Positions 1 through 8,184 of a DNA stretch of 42,780 nucleotides are shown here, piece by piece; position 1 is the first letter of the stretch, and the number at the start of each line of letters is the position of its first letter. The notes below the pieces were generated by a model. The model saw only the letters and a list, made by a program, of their open reading frames with translations, did not search any database and had not been told where the DNA came from. A program made the position numbers and the translations under genes. Source of the stretch: CAYMND01 sp964465065 (GTDB lineage Bacteria > Acidobacteriota > Aminicenantia > UBA2199); NCBI GenBank assembly GCA_964465065.1, contig CAYXHZ010000023.1, forward strand, positions 1 through 42,780, read 5' to 3'.

Positions 1-1
1 T

Positions 2-82
2 GCCGCTCCGGCCCGTCCGGTCATAGAAGCCCTTTTGGCCGCCAATCCGGCTGCGCTTTCCGAGCCGATGCATCCGGTTTGA
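2..82 (+). CDS. C-terminal end of an upstream gene (partial)
   Basis: The frame beginning at base 2 is open for 26 codons and stops at TGA 80-82. The codons are G/C-ending like those of the neighbouring genes, and the peptide ends in LSEPMHPV. It is cut by the window edge, so neither family nor function can be told. It lies 48 bases upstream of the next gene on the same strand and may be the preceding gene of that operon. Confidence 0.45.
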   Translation, partial: AAPARPVIEALLAANPAALSEPMHPV

Positions 83-130
83 CATTTGTAAGGTCGACAT
101 TTCGCAATCAAACTGTAAGTGGAGTTTGCC

Positions 131-652
131 ATGTACAGCAACTGCATCAACTGCGGCGCAGCGGTCGATCCCAAGTTCGATGGCTGCCCGTACTGCGGCA
201 CCGTGTACGACATCGGCCGGATCCGTCCGCTGGCCTACGTGTTTTGCAGCAAAAAGCTGCGCAAAAAAACTATCTACCCGGCCCTGATCGCCCTGGGGGT
301 GCTGGTCGGTCTGGCCATTTACGGACTGTTTTTCGATTCGCTGAGCGAAACGGCTCTTGTCGCTCTGACACCGATCTGGTTTTTTCTGATCACCTTCGGA
401 CTGTACGGCTACCATGCCGAAAAACTGCTGGATCTGATCGTGTCCGGACAGGCGGAGGACATCCGTTCGGCCCGCAAGGCCTGGTTGAGCCAGACGGGCA
501 GGCCGCCCTTGGTGTCTTTACTGGCATATTTTTACTTTTTTGCCGTCGTGTTCATCAATCTGCCCAGACCGGCGCTGATCGCGCTGACCGGTTCGGCGGC
601 CTGGGGCCTGTTGCTGCTGGTTTTTTTCAAGGGCATTTTTCCGGCACTGTGA
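131..652 (+). CDS. Zinc-ribbon membrane protein, unknown function
   Basis: A protein of 173 residues. It opens with a short zinc-ribbon-like knuckle, C-INCG then C-PYCG (two CxxC pairs about 13 residues apart), followed by a basic stretch (KKLRKKT) and two hydrophobic pairs: residues about 52-72 with a second segment near 80-95, and about 133-172 near the end. It is therefore probably an integral membrane protein with the zinc knuckle at the cytoplasmic N-terminus. I chose the ATG at 131 because GGAG lies six bases upstream; an in-frame GTG at 119 has no better site. The next gene, apt, follows after about 80 bases. I do not recognise a named family, and the zinc binding is inferred from the cysteine pattern only. 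Confidence 0.75.
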   Translation: MYSNCINCGAAVDPKFDGCPYCGTVYDIGRIRPLAYVFCSKKLRKKTIYPALIALGVLVGLAIYGLFFDSLSETALVALTPIWFFLITFGLYGYHAEKLLDLIVSGQAEDIRSARKAWLSQTGRPPLVSLLAYFYFFAVVFINLPRPALIALTGSAAWGLLLLVFFKGIFPAL

Positions 653-734
653 TGCGTCGGCCCCGACAACGGCCTGTACGGGTGGACTTTCCGGGAACTT
701 GTGTATTATCATGATCGGCAGTGGAGGATTAACA

Positions 735-1247
735 ATGGACCTGAAAAGCCTGATTCGCGACGTACCCGATTTTCCGAAACCCGGCATTCTCTTCAAAGAC
801 ATCACCACGCTCATCAGAGACCCCAAAGGGTTCGCCAGCGCCGTAACGGCCATGACCGACCCGTTCCGGAATCAGCGGGTGGATCTGGTCCTGGGCGTCG
901 AATCCCGTGGTTTCATCTTCGGCGGCGCTATGGCCCAGCAGCTGGGCGCCGGTTTCGTTCCCATCCGCAAGCCCGGAAAGCTTCCGGCCGACACCATCGG
1001 CGAGGAATACACACTGGAATACGGCGTCAACCGCCTCGAGATCCACCGGGACGCCGTCCAATCCGGTCAGCGGGTGCTGATCGTCGACGATCTTCTGGCC
1101 ACCGGCGGCACGGCCCGGGCCAGCGCCAATCTGGCCAGGAAGCTGGGCGGCGAAATCGTTTCTTTGGTTTTTGCCGTCGAACTCGCCTTTCTGGACGGCC
1201 GATCGGCTCTAGGGGAACTGCCTGTTTTTTGCCTGTTGACTTTCTAG
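735..1247 (+). CDS. apt: Adenine phosphoribosyltransferase
   Basis: Purine salvage enzyme converting adenine and PRPP to AMP in the cytoplasm. The 170-residue length is normal. The N-terminus has the family's PDFPKPGILFKDIT stretch, the middle has GVESRGFIFG, and the PRPP-binding loop is VLIVDDLLATGGTA. The C-terminus ends in VFCLLTF, as expected for a complete APRT. The ATG at 735 is preceded by GGAGG at 723-727; an upstream in-frame start at 699 would add 12 residues of non-family sequence. The gene ends with TAG, which matters for the amber codon at 7588 because it shows that TAG is used as a genuine terminator here. The next gene starts 10 bases downstream. Confidence 0.96.
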   Translation: MDLKSLIRDVPDFPKPGILFKDITTLIRDPKGFASAVTAMTDPFRNQRVDLVLGVESRGFIFGGAMAQQLGAGFVPIRKPGKLPADTIGEEYTLEYGVNRLEIHRDAVQSGQRVLIVDDLLATGGTARASANLARKLGGEIVSLVFAVELAFLDGRSALGELPVFCLLTF

Positions 1248-1257
1248 CCGGAGGAAT

Positions 1258-1650
1258 ATGGTCAAGGTCGTTCTGCTCTGTTTTCAGGTGGTTCAGCATT
1301 TTCTGCTGATGCAGCCGATCGAGGACGCGATCCGCGATCGGTCCTTCCAGCAGTTTGCGCCCATCCTGACCGCCAAGATATCCCTGCACCTCGACAAGCC
1401 TTTCAACCTGTTCGGTTACCTCGATGCCGGCGATTTTCTCGACGAGATCGAGCTGTCGTTTTCTCCCTTCCGCACGGAACGCCTGGAATGGATCTCCAAG
1501 CAGATCGACGGCGATTTTGCAGTTCAGACCGTCAACATCATCCTGTGGAATACGACTGCCCGCAACCGTGTCTACTATAAGCTGGTTTTTTTCCTGCGTC
1601 GGGAGGGGGGGCAATGGCGTCTGTACCATCTGCGCGGCCTGGCCATGTGA
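1258..1650 (+). CDS. Small conserved-looking protein, unknown function
   Basis: 130 residues. The ATG at 1258 follows a strong GGAGG. The chain alternates short hydrophobic strands and charged turns (for example QTVNIILWNTTARNRVYYK, then REGGQWRLYHLRGL near the end). The closing QWRLYHLRGL pattern resembles the last strand of NTF2-like or DUF4783-like small alpha+beta proteins, but I cannot assign it. A hydrophobic N-terminal stretch (VVLLCFQVVQHFLL) could be a helix of the fold or a weak signal. Its TGA stop overlaps the start of the following sensor kinase as TGATG, so the two are likely translationally coupled and may act together. Confidence 0.75.
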   Translation: MVKVVLLCFQVVQHFLLMQPIEDAIRDRSFQQFAPILTAKISLHLDKPFNLFGYLDAGDFLDEIELSFSPFRTERLEWISKQIDGDFAVQTVNIILWNTTARNRVYYKLVFFLRREGGQWRLYHLRGLAM

Positions 1651-4600
1651 TGGATCGCCTGCGGCTGCCCTTCACCGTGGTGGTTCTGCTGGCGCTGCTG
1701 TTCATCTTCCTGCCGTTTCGGCCGATACAATCCGAAAAGGAGGTGCTGGACAGCCTGAGCGGCGATATGACACGGCTGCAAACGCAGTTGAACGGATTTC
1801 TGAGCCGGCTCCATCAGGATGCGACCGAGCGCGGCCGGCGCTTCGCCCGTGACGGAGAATGTGAGCTCCGCAGTACGGACGAAGTGTTCGTCCAAACCAG
1901 CCGGGGCAAACTGGCCCGCTACTGCGGCGAGGCCAGCTACTGGCGCTTTCATGACGGTCAGGCAGGCACCTGGATCATCCACGAACATCGCGGCGGACTG
2001 TATTTTCTGCTCCGGCTCGGCGAGGACAGCGTCTACAGCCGGTATCTGTGGCCGGTCAATGAACCCCGTGATGCGCTGTTTTCCTTTTCGATACCCCGGC
2101 TTTCCGTTCATCTGGCCCTGCTCGACAGCCCGCAGTCCGCACCGATACAAGTGCAGAGCGACAAAAGCAATCTGACAGCCGAATGCCCGGTCCAGATCGG
2201 TCGGCTGCAGACTCTGCTGGTCAAGCTTTCCCTGAACCGTGGCCAGATCGGCGGAGGCTCGAAGCGCGAACTGAACAAATGGCTGCTCTGGTCGCTGCTG
2301 GCGCTGGTTTTGTTCGTGTTTCTGCTGCGCTGGAAGACTGGCGCACGGGCCGACTTTACCTGGCAGGGCTTGCTGGAGGAATGGACACTGCTGTTTGTCC
2401 TGGCCGGACTGCTGTCGGCCTGTTTCCCGATCGGAGCCGGCAGCGACTGGCTGGACGGCGGCCACCGCATCAACCTGCTGTTTCTGCTGGCCGCCCTGTC
2501 CGGACTGATCCGCAGCGCCCTGTTTGTCCGCAGAACCGGCCGTTGGCGGGCCGGAGGCTGGTCGATCCCGGCTTGCCTGCTGTTTCTGCTGGCACTGCGG
2601 GGTTTCCGCAGTCTGGTCGCCCGGCTGGCCTTTCCCAGCGACCGTTTTTCCTTTGAACCGGCCTTTCTGGTGATGCTGATCTGCGGCGCGGCCGTGCTGT
2701 GCATTCCGTTGATGCTGATCCATTTCGACCGCTTGTTGGAAAAGATCCGCTACCGCATCGCCGTTCTGTTCGTACTGACCGTTTTCAGCCTGCTTTTTTT
2801 ACGGATACAGGCCGCCAGCCTATGGCCTCTGGTGACGCTGATCCTGGCTCTGAATCTGCTCGTGACCAAAAAAAGCCGCTGGCTGCTGCTCAATATTCCG
2901 CTGATCGTCGTCCTGCTCCATGCCGTCATTCTCGGCGAAGGCGAACGGGAAAAGAAGGCCTACATCGAAGACAACCTGAGCGCCATTTTCCTCAACCAGG
3001 GCAATTACGCCAAATCCATCGCCCGGGAAATGGTTCACGAGATCAATTCCTCCATACCGGACCTGCGCATCCTGTTTTACCCCGACGAGAACCAGGTGAA
3101 CCTGGATATGCTTTGGGAACAGAGCCTGGCGGCCAAGGAAAACATTCCTTCCGGTATCTTTGTCTGCGACGACGGCGGCCAGGTGATCAAGCATGTCGCC
3201 CACCTGATCCCCTACCTGGATATGGCTCTGCCCGACGGTTCGCTGTTTCCGTTCTGGGCCATCAGCCAGACCGGCACCAGCCTGTACGGACGCCCGACAT
3301 CGGTGGCCTACGCCGCCATCCGCGTCTACGACGGCGGGCGTCTGCTGGGGACGATCTACATCCAGGTTCTCAACATTTCCAGCCTGCTGCACCGAGACAC
3401 TTCCTCCCGGCACATTTTCGCCCTCAACCCCAGAATCTCCGGCCACGACATCGGATTTTTCCGCATCGACGACCGTGGCCGGCTGGCCGAGAACCCTTTT
3501 CAGGTCAGCTTGCCCGACGAAGCGCTCGCCGGGGTTTCCCAGCCTCAGTGGCTGAATCTGAACACCGAGAACGGCCGTATCGCCTGTTACCGTTTCCCGT
3601 ACGGGGACGGGGAGTCCATCTATCTGTTCTTCGCCCGACCGTCGTTTGTCACCGTCAGCGCCGAATGGATCAAAATCCTGCTGGTTCTGGGCCTGTTCAG
3701 CCTGCTGCTCTTCGGGCTGAGCCCGCTTTTCCGGCTGGTGATACGCTATTACCGGACATTTTCTTTCAAGGTGCTGCTTTTTCTGGTTCTGCTCACTCTG
3801 GGCTCGGCGCTGCTGCTGGCCCTGAGCGCCTACAACTTCTACCATTCGGCCGGTATCCGCAACCAGGAACGGTTCTGGTACGAACAGGGGCGGGTGGCCC
3901 AGAACATGACCATCAACTTTCTGGAGAGCAGCGGCGGTATCGACACCGAATCGCTGATCCTGCTCGGGCAGCTGCTCAACGGGGAACTGTCGGTCTACCA
4001 GGACGGCCAGATGCTCGACGCCTCCAACTACCGCCGCATCGTCGCCGGCGAGATCCCCGTTCTGATGAACAGCCGCATCAACCGTCGCTTGTTCAGCGGA
4101 GCCGAAGGGGTCGTACTGGACCGGGAGCGGCCGGATCCCCGGGTCTACTTCCGGGTCAACGATCTGGTCTACATGCTGGAACTCGGCGGCGGCTGGAGCC
4201 TGCGCCAATTCGAGCGGGACCGTTACAGCGATTTTCTGATCAATATTCTCTTTTTGATCATGCTGATCGGCGGTTGGGTGGTCATCTTCGTACGCAACCA
4301 TATCGTCAGCCCGATCACGGTGCTCAACACGGCCATGGCCGAGGTCGAGAAGGGCAACCTGGTCCGGCTGGCCCAGACACCCAGGGAATCCGAACTGCAG
4401 CAGCTGTTCAACGGCTTCAACGCCATGGTCTCCGGTGTCCGGGAACAGCAGCGTTCGGTGTCCGATCTGGCCCGGATGAAGACCCTGGTCAAGATGGGAC
4501 GCCGGGTGGCCCACGAGGTCAAGAACCCGCTGACTCCGATCAAGCTGTCGGCCGAGCAGATCCAGCGCGCCATGCTCGACCGCCAGCCCGGTTATCAGGA

Positions 4601-5147
4601 ACTGATAGGCCGGGCCCTGCAGTTCATCATCGAGGAGACCGAACACCTCAAGCGGGTTTCCTACGGTTTTCTGGACCTGTCCAAGATGGACACCCTGGAA
4701 AGGCAGGATTTCGACATCATCGAACTGATCGACCAGGAACTGTTCGCCTTTCGGCAGCTGGCACCCCAGGTGCGGTTCGTTCTGGACAGCCCGTCGGCAC
4801 GGCTGACGGTCAGCCTGGACCGTCTGAAGATCAAGCAGGTCCTCAAGAACCTGATTCAGAACGCCGTCGACGCCATAGCCGACAAGCCCGGAGAAATCCG
4901 CGTCGGCACCGACAAGACGGGCGAAAAAGGAGAACTTCTGCGGCTCTGGGTCGCCGACGACGGCCCGGGCATGAGCCCGGAAATGCAGGCGCAGTTGTTT
5001 CAGGAGAATTTTTCTCTCAAGGACAGCGGCTTCGGCATCGGGCTGTTCATCGTCAAACAGGTGGTTGAACTGCATGGAGGACGGACCCGGGTGGACAGCG
5101 CCCCTGGCTGCGGCACCACCGTCTGGATCGAGTTGCCTTTATCATGA
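1650..5147 (+). CDS. NtrY-like membrane sensor histidine kinase (giant, about 12 TM)
   Basis: 1165 residues. Hydrophobic segments suggest about 12 membrane helices: one at the N-terminus, a periplasmic stretch of about 180 residues, eight closely packed helices, a second extracytoplasmic region of about 230 residues, two more helices, a third extracytoplasmic loop, and a last helix. Then come HAMP (HIVSPITVLNTAMAEVEKG), HisKA with the NtrY-style H-box VAHEVKNPLTPIKLSAEQIQ (phospho-acceptor His at residue 955, codon 4512-4514), N-box LKNLIQNAVDAI, G1 ADDGPGM and G2 GFGIGLFIVKQ. It is expected to autophosphorylate and signal to an NtrC-type regulator, but none is present nearby, so its partner lies elsewhere. 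The start is taken at the TGATG overlap with the previous gene; an in-frame ATG at 1614 with a G-rich site upstream is the alternative. ATGA overlap couples it to the LD-carboxypeptidase. Confidence 0.9.
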   Translation: MDRLRLPFTVVVLLALLFIFLPFRPIQSEKEVLDSLSGDMTRLQTQLNGFLSRLHQDATERGRRFARDGECELRSTDEVFVQTSRGKLARYCGEASYWRFHDGQAGTWIIHEHRGGLYFLLRLGEDSVYSRYLWPVNEPRDALFSFSIPRLSVHLALLDSPQSAPIQVQSDKSNLTAECPVQIGRLQTLLVKLSLNRGQIGGGSKRELNKWLLWSLLALVLFVFLLRWKTGARADFTWQGLLEEWTLLFVLAGLLSACFPIGAGSDWLDGGHRINLLFLLAALSGLIRSALFVRRTGRWRAGGWSIPACLLFLLALRGFRSLVARLAFPSDRFSFEPAFLVMLICGAAVLCIPLMLIHFDRLLEKIRYRIAVLFVLTVFSLLFLRIQAASLWPLVTLILALNLLVTKKSRWLLLNIPLIVVLLHAVILGEGEREKKAYIEDNLSAIFLNQGNYAKSIAREMVHEINSSIPDLRILFYPDENQVNLDMLWEQSLAAKENIPSGIFVCDDGGQVIKHVAHLIPYLDMALPDGSLFPFWAISQTGTSLYGRPTSVAYAAIRVYDGGRLLGTIYIQVLNISSLLHRDTSSRHIFALNPRISGHDIGFFRIDDRGRLAENPFQVSLPDEALAGVSQPQWLNLNTENGRIACYRFPYGDGESIYLFFARPSFVTVSAEWIKILLVLGLFSLLLFGLSPLFRLVIRYYRTFSFKVLLFLVLLTLGSALLLALSAYNFYHSAGIRNQERFWYEQGRVAQNMTINFLESSGGIDTESLILLGQLLNGELSVYQDGQMLDASNYRRIVAGEIPVLMNSRINRRLFSGAEGVVLDRERPDPRVYFRVNDLVYMLELGGGWSLRQFERDRYSDFLINILFLIMLIGGWVVIFVRNHIVSPITVLNTAMAEVEKGNLVRLAQTPRESELQQLFNGFNAMVSGVREQQRSVSDLARMKTLVKMGRRVAHEVKNPLTPIKLSAEQIQRAMLDRQPGYQELIGRALQFIIEETEHLKRVSYGFLDLSKMDTLERQDFDIIELIDQELFAFRQLAPQVRFVLDSPSARLTVSLDRLKIKQVLKNLIQNAVDAIADKPGEIRVGTDKTGEKGELLRLWVADDGPGMSPEMQAQLFQENFSLKDSGFGIGLFIVKQVVELHGGRTRVDSAPGCGTTVWIELPLS

Positions 5148-6049
5148 AACAAAAAAAATCTGTTCCTTTGAAAAGCGGTGACACCGTCGCCGTGCTGGTT
5201 GCCTCGTCACCCATCGACGCCGAGCACATGGAACGGGGGCGGCAGCGTCTGCGCGAACTGGGACTAAAGTGCATCGATCAGGCCGAACCCCTGGCCGGTT
5301 GCCATTACCTGAGCCAGGACGCGCAGTTGCGGACGGAGCGCCTGCTGGCCTTTTTTGGTGACGAAGAGGTCCGGGCCGTCTGGCTGGCCCGCGGCGGCTA
5401 CGGCGCCAACCTGATGCTGTCCTGCCTGGCCAAAGCGTCGCTTCCCGGGCGCACGCTTCCGGTGTTCGGCTCCTCGGACGGCTGTTACCTGCTCTGGTAC
5501 CTGCTGCAGCGTTGGCATACGCCGGTGCTTCTGGCGCCGATGATCTACGCCTCGATGACCGATCCCGACGGTTATGACGAGTCCAGTCTGCGCTGGGCCC
5601 TGTTCGGGGAGGGGCGGGCGCCGCAAGTCGCCGGTCGGGCCGACCATGAATTCTCGGCGGCCGGTCGACTGCACGGCGGCTGTCTGTCGATGCTGTCGTC
5701 GTTGACCGGAACCCCGTTCATGCCGAGACTGGCCGGGACGCTCTTGATTGTCGAGGATGTCAACGAGCGGCCGTACCGCCTGGAGCGCATGGTCTGGCAG
5801 CTGGCTTTCGGCGGCCGCCTGAAGGGTGTCCGGGCCATCCTGTTCGGCCAGTTCCCCGGCTGTTTTCTGGACGAATCCGAAAAGACGCATTTTTACGGGC
5901 GTATGAGCGAATTGCTGGCTCCCTTGTCCATCCCCTTCGCCCGCGATTTTCCCCTCGGTCACGCCCGGCGCATGGTCACGGTACCCCTGGGAGTCCCGGC
6001 GCGGCTGAGCGCCCGGTCCGGCCGGGCGCTGCTGACCTTCACCGGCTGA
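5144..6049 (+). CDS. ldcA: LD-carboxypeptidase (peptidase family S66)
   Basis: 301 residues, the usual S66 length, with no signal peptide, so probably cytoplasmic. It should remove the terminal D-alanine from muropeptide tetrapeptides in cell-wall recycling. The triad is visible: nucleophile Ser111 in FGSSD, Glu204 in LIVEDVNERPYRLER, and His273 in DFPLGHARR. The conserved ARGGYGANLML loop is present. The ATG overlaps the kinase stop by four bases (ATGA), so it is the last gene of the operon running from 131. The recycled tripeptide is the substrate of Mpl, which is encoded at 10504. The pairing with a sensor kinase suggests, but does not prove, that the kinase senses envelope state. Confidence 0.93.
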   Translation: MKQKKSVPLKSGDTVAVLVASSPIDAEHMERGRQRLRELGLKCIDQAEPLAGCHYLSQDAQLRTERLLAFFGDEEVRAVWLARGGYGANLMLSCLAKASLPGRTLPVFGSSDGCYLLWYLLQRWHTPVLLAPMIYASMTDPDGYDESSLRWALFGEGRAPQVAGRADHEFSAAGRLHGGCLSMLSSLTGTPFMPRLAGTLLIVEDVNERPYRLERMVWQLAFGGRLKGVRAILFGQFPGCFLDESEKTHFYGRMSELLAPLSIPFARDFPLGHARRMVTVPLGVPARLSARSGRALLTFTG

Positions 6050-6141
6050 CAAGAATCTCTGCAAACCGTCGTTGACATGGGAGCTTGATTTTTTTTCGCC
6101 GTGTGTCTACCATCAGTCCGGTGTGGATTGGAGAGTGAATT

Positions 6142-7590
6142 TTGCCAATCAATATGGCCAACCTGATCGAGGCTGAACCCCAAGTATCCAGGGACCAGCA
6201 TCTCCTGCGTATTTTCATAACCTGCGCTCCGGTCGCCATCGCCATGTTCGACCGGCAGATGCGCTATCTGGCCGTCAGCCAGCGTTTCCTGAAAGAGTAC
6301 CGTATGGAAGGTCGGGACCTGATCGGAAAAAGCCATTACGAGGTTTTTCCGGAAATTCCGGACCGCTGGAAAAGCATCCACCAGCGATGCCTGCACGGCG
6401 AATGTCTGAAGTGCGACGAAGATTCGCTGCTGCATGGGAACGGCGAGATGGAATGGCTGCGCTGGGAGGTGCAACCCTGGTACGAGAAAGAAGACGATAT
6501 CGGTGGGATCGTCCTGTTTCTCGAGGTGATCACCGAACAGAAAATGGCCAGCGAGCGGCTCAAGGAGAGTGAAGAAAAATTCCGCGATCTCTTCGACAAG
6601 CATTCGGCCGTCAAGCTGATCCTCGACCCGCTGAGCGGGGCCATCGTCGAGGCCAACCAGGCGGCGGAAAAGTTTTACGGCTGGCCGAGAGCGGACCTGT
6701 GCAGCTTGAAAATTTTCGATATCAACACCCTTCCCGCCGCAACGGTACGCAAACATATGGAGACCGTTCTGAGGGATGACAAGGCATATTTCGAGTTCCA
6801 GCACCGTTTGGCCGATGGAAGCATCCGCGATGTGGCGGTCTACAGCAGCAGCATCGTGATCAGGGGCAACCCGTTTCTGCATTCCATCGTTCACGACATC
6901 ACTCAGCACAGGCTCGTGGAAAAGGAACGGGAAAAGTTGCGCGAACAGTTGAACCAGGCACAGAAGATGGAGTCGATCGGCCTGCTGGCCGGCGGGGTGG
7001 CCCACGATTTCAACAATATGCTCAGTGTCATCATCGGTTATTCGAGTATTCTGCTGACGCAGCCGAATTTGCCGGAAAAGACCCATCACGATCTGAACCA
7101 GATCCTCAACGCCGCCATGCGCTCCGCCGATGTCACCCGGCAGCTGCTGGCCTTCGCCCGCAAGCAGACCATCAATCCGGTTGTTTTGGATCTCAACCAG
7201 GCCGTCGCCAACATGCTGAAGATGCTGAAAAGATTGATCGGTGAAGACATCACGCTGCAATGGATCCCGGACGGGCAGCTATGGCCCGTCATGATGGACC
7301 CGTCGCAGATCGATCAGGTGCTGATCAACCTGTGTGTGAACGCCAGAGATGCGATCCGGGGGGTGGGGACCCTGACCATAGAAACCCGGAACGTGACCTG
7401 CGACGGAACGTATTGCGCCGATCATTACGGATTCGTTCCGGGGGATTACACAACCATCATCATCAGCGATGACGGCTGCGGCATGAGCGAGGAGACACAG
7501 AGTCACCTTTTCGAACCTTTTTTCACCACCAAGGAGATCGGCAAGGGAACCGGCCTCGGTCTGGCGACGGTTTACGGAATCATGAAGTAG
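6142..7590 (+). CDS. Hybrid histidine kinase, N-terminal part (cut by in-frame TAG)
   Basis: 482 codons up to an in-frame TAG at 7588-7590. Order: PAS (about residues 25-140), second PAS (about 150-260), short coiled coil, HisKA with H288 in GGVAHDFNNMLSVIIGYS, and HATPase_c with DDGCGMSEE and GKGTGLGLATVYGI. No membrane helix is seen, so the sensor is cytoplasmic. The stop falls right after YGIMK, where the paralogue at 31461 has YGIVKQHNG; the truncation removes only the last strand of the ATPase domain plus the receiver domain. The reading frame continues with perfect family sequence to 8103. The start is TTG at 6142, with GGAGAG six bases before it; ATG at 6154 is too far from that site. 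A CAG-to-TAG change is the simplest reading. Confidence 0.8.
   Translation: MPINMANLIEAEPQVSRDQHLLRIFITCAPVAIAMFDRQMRYLAVSQRFLKEYRMEGRDLIGKSHYEVFPEIPDRWKSIHQRCLHGECLKCDEDSLLHGNGEMEWLRWEVQPWYEKEDDIGGIVLFLEVITEQKMASERLKESEEKFRDLFDKHSAVKLILDPLSGAIVEANQAAEKFYGWPRADLCSLKIFDINTLPAATVRKHMETVLRDDKAYFEFQHRLADGSIRDVAVYSSSIVIRGNPFLHSIVHDITQHRLVEKEREKLREQLNQAQKMESIGLLAGGVAHDFNNMLSVIIGYSSILLTQPNLPEKTHHDLNQILNAAMRSADVTRQLLAFARKQTINPVVLDLNQAVANMLKMLKRLIGEDITLQWIPDGQLWPVMMDPSQIDQVLINLCVNARDAIRGVGTLTIETRNVTCDGTYCADHYGFVPGDYTTIIISDDGCGMSEETQSHLFEPFFTTKEIGKGTGLGLATVYGIMK
7588..7590 (+). other. In-frame amber codon inside a hybrid kinase gene
   Basis: TAG at codon 483 of the kinase frame. The sequence on both sides is in the same frame and aligns with the intact paralogue at 31461, where the same position is CAG (Gln). 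It could be a recent nonsense mutation, a sequencing or assembly error, or a suppressed or read-through stop. A GTG at 7609 could in principle restart translation but has no ribosome site upstream. Confidence 0.85.
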
Positions 7591-7608
7591 AATAACGGTT
7601 TCATCAAC

Positions 7609-8103
7609 GTGTACAGCGTGCCGGAACAGGGCACGACCATAAAGCTGTATGTACCCAGGCACCGCGGTGCAGAAACTTCGCTGAGACCCCGTCCCGAGCT
7701 GTACAATCCGCAGGGCAACCGTGAGACCATTCTGGTCGTCGAGGACGAGGAGGCCATTCTGGAAATGGTCATCGGGATGTTGAAGTCATTGAATTACACG
7801 GTTCTGTCGGCGAATCGCCCGCTGAATGCCATGGCCGTCGCCTCCTCGTTGGCGGGGAATATCGATCTTCTGCTGACCGATGTGGTCATGCCCAAGATGA
7901 CGGGCACGGAACTGGAAGCCAAACTGAAACTTAAGTATCCCGAGCTAAAAACGCTGTTCATGTCCGGTTATACGTCCAATGTCATCGTTCAGCAGGGGAT
8001 ATTGGATTCCGATGTCAAATTCATCCAGAAACCGTTCACCAAGAACGAACTGGCGAGCAAGCTGTTCGAGGTGTTGAACAGGCAACCAGAAATTCACAAG
8101 TGA
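7609..8103 (+). CDS. Receiver-domain fragment of the interrupted hybrid kinase
   Basis: This is the same frame as the kinase at 6142-7590, continued beyond the amber codon. The first about 30 residues complete the HATPase_c fold (SVPEQGTTIKLYVPR). A receiver domain follows: acidic pair VVEDEEA, phospho-acceptor Asp in LLTDVVMPKMTG (residue 580 of the full frame), FMSGYTS for the Thr/Ser switch, and IQKPFTKNEL with the conserved Lys. If the stop is real and not read through, this piece is probably untranslated, since GTG 7609 lacks a ribosome site. If it is read through, the full product is 653 codons and equals the domain order of the kinase at 31461. I regard it as part of one gene, not a separate response regulator. 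Confidence 0.65.
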   Translation: MYSVPEQGTTIKLYVPRHRGAETSLRPRPELYNPQGNRETILVVEDEEAILEMVIGMLKSLNYTVLSANRPLNAMAVASSLAGNIDLLLTDVVMPKMTGTELEAKLKLKYPELKTLFMSGYTSNVIVQQGILDSDVKFIQKPFTKNELASKLFEVLNRQPEIHK

Positions 8104-8184
8104 TTCGCGAAACCTGACAGGCCGGTGTCACGGGTCAATGCTAGACTGTCCGGGTAAACAGTCGATTCCTTAAGGAGAAAAGAC

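Noticed and set aside
699..734. Upstream start of apt
   Set aside because: Adds 12 residues not found in the family and lacks the GGAGG site that ATG 735 has.
2820..5075. A very long antisense open frame opposite the NtrY-like kinase, and similar ones opposite the hybrid kinase at 31464-33419 and the SGNH fusion at 36219-37811
   Set aside because: They lie wholly inside genes with intact catalytic motifs on the other strand and contain runs of Arg, Pro, Gln and His typical of high-GC complement reading, with no recognisable domain.
6072..6100. TTGACA followed by a T-run upstream of the hybrid kinase, as a promoter
   Set aside because: No -10-like hexamer at a 16-18 base spacing; only the -35 matches.
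7588..7590. General recoding of TAG as an amino acid
   Set aside because: apt ends in TAG at exactly the family's normal C-terminus, and most other genes end in TGA or TAA, so TAG still terminates here.
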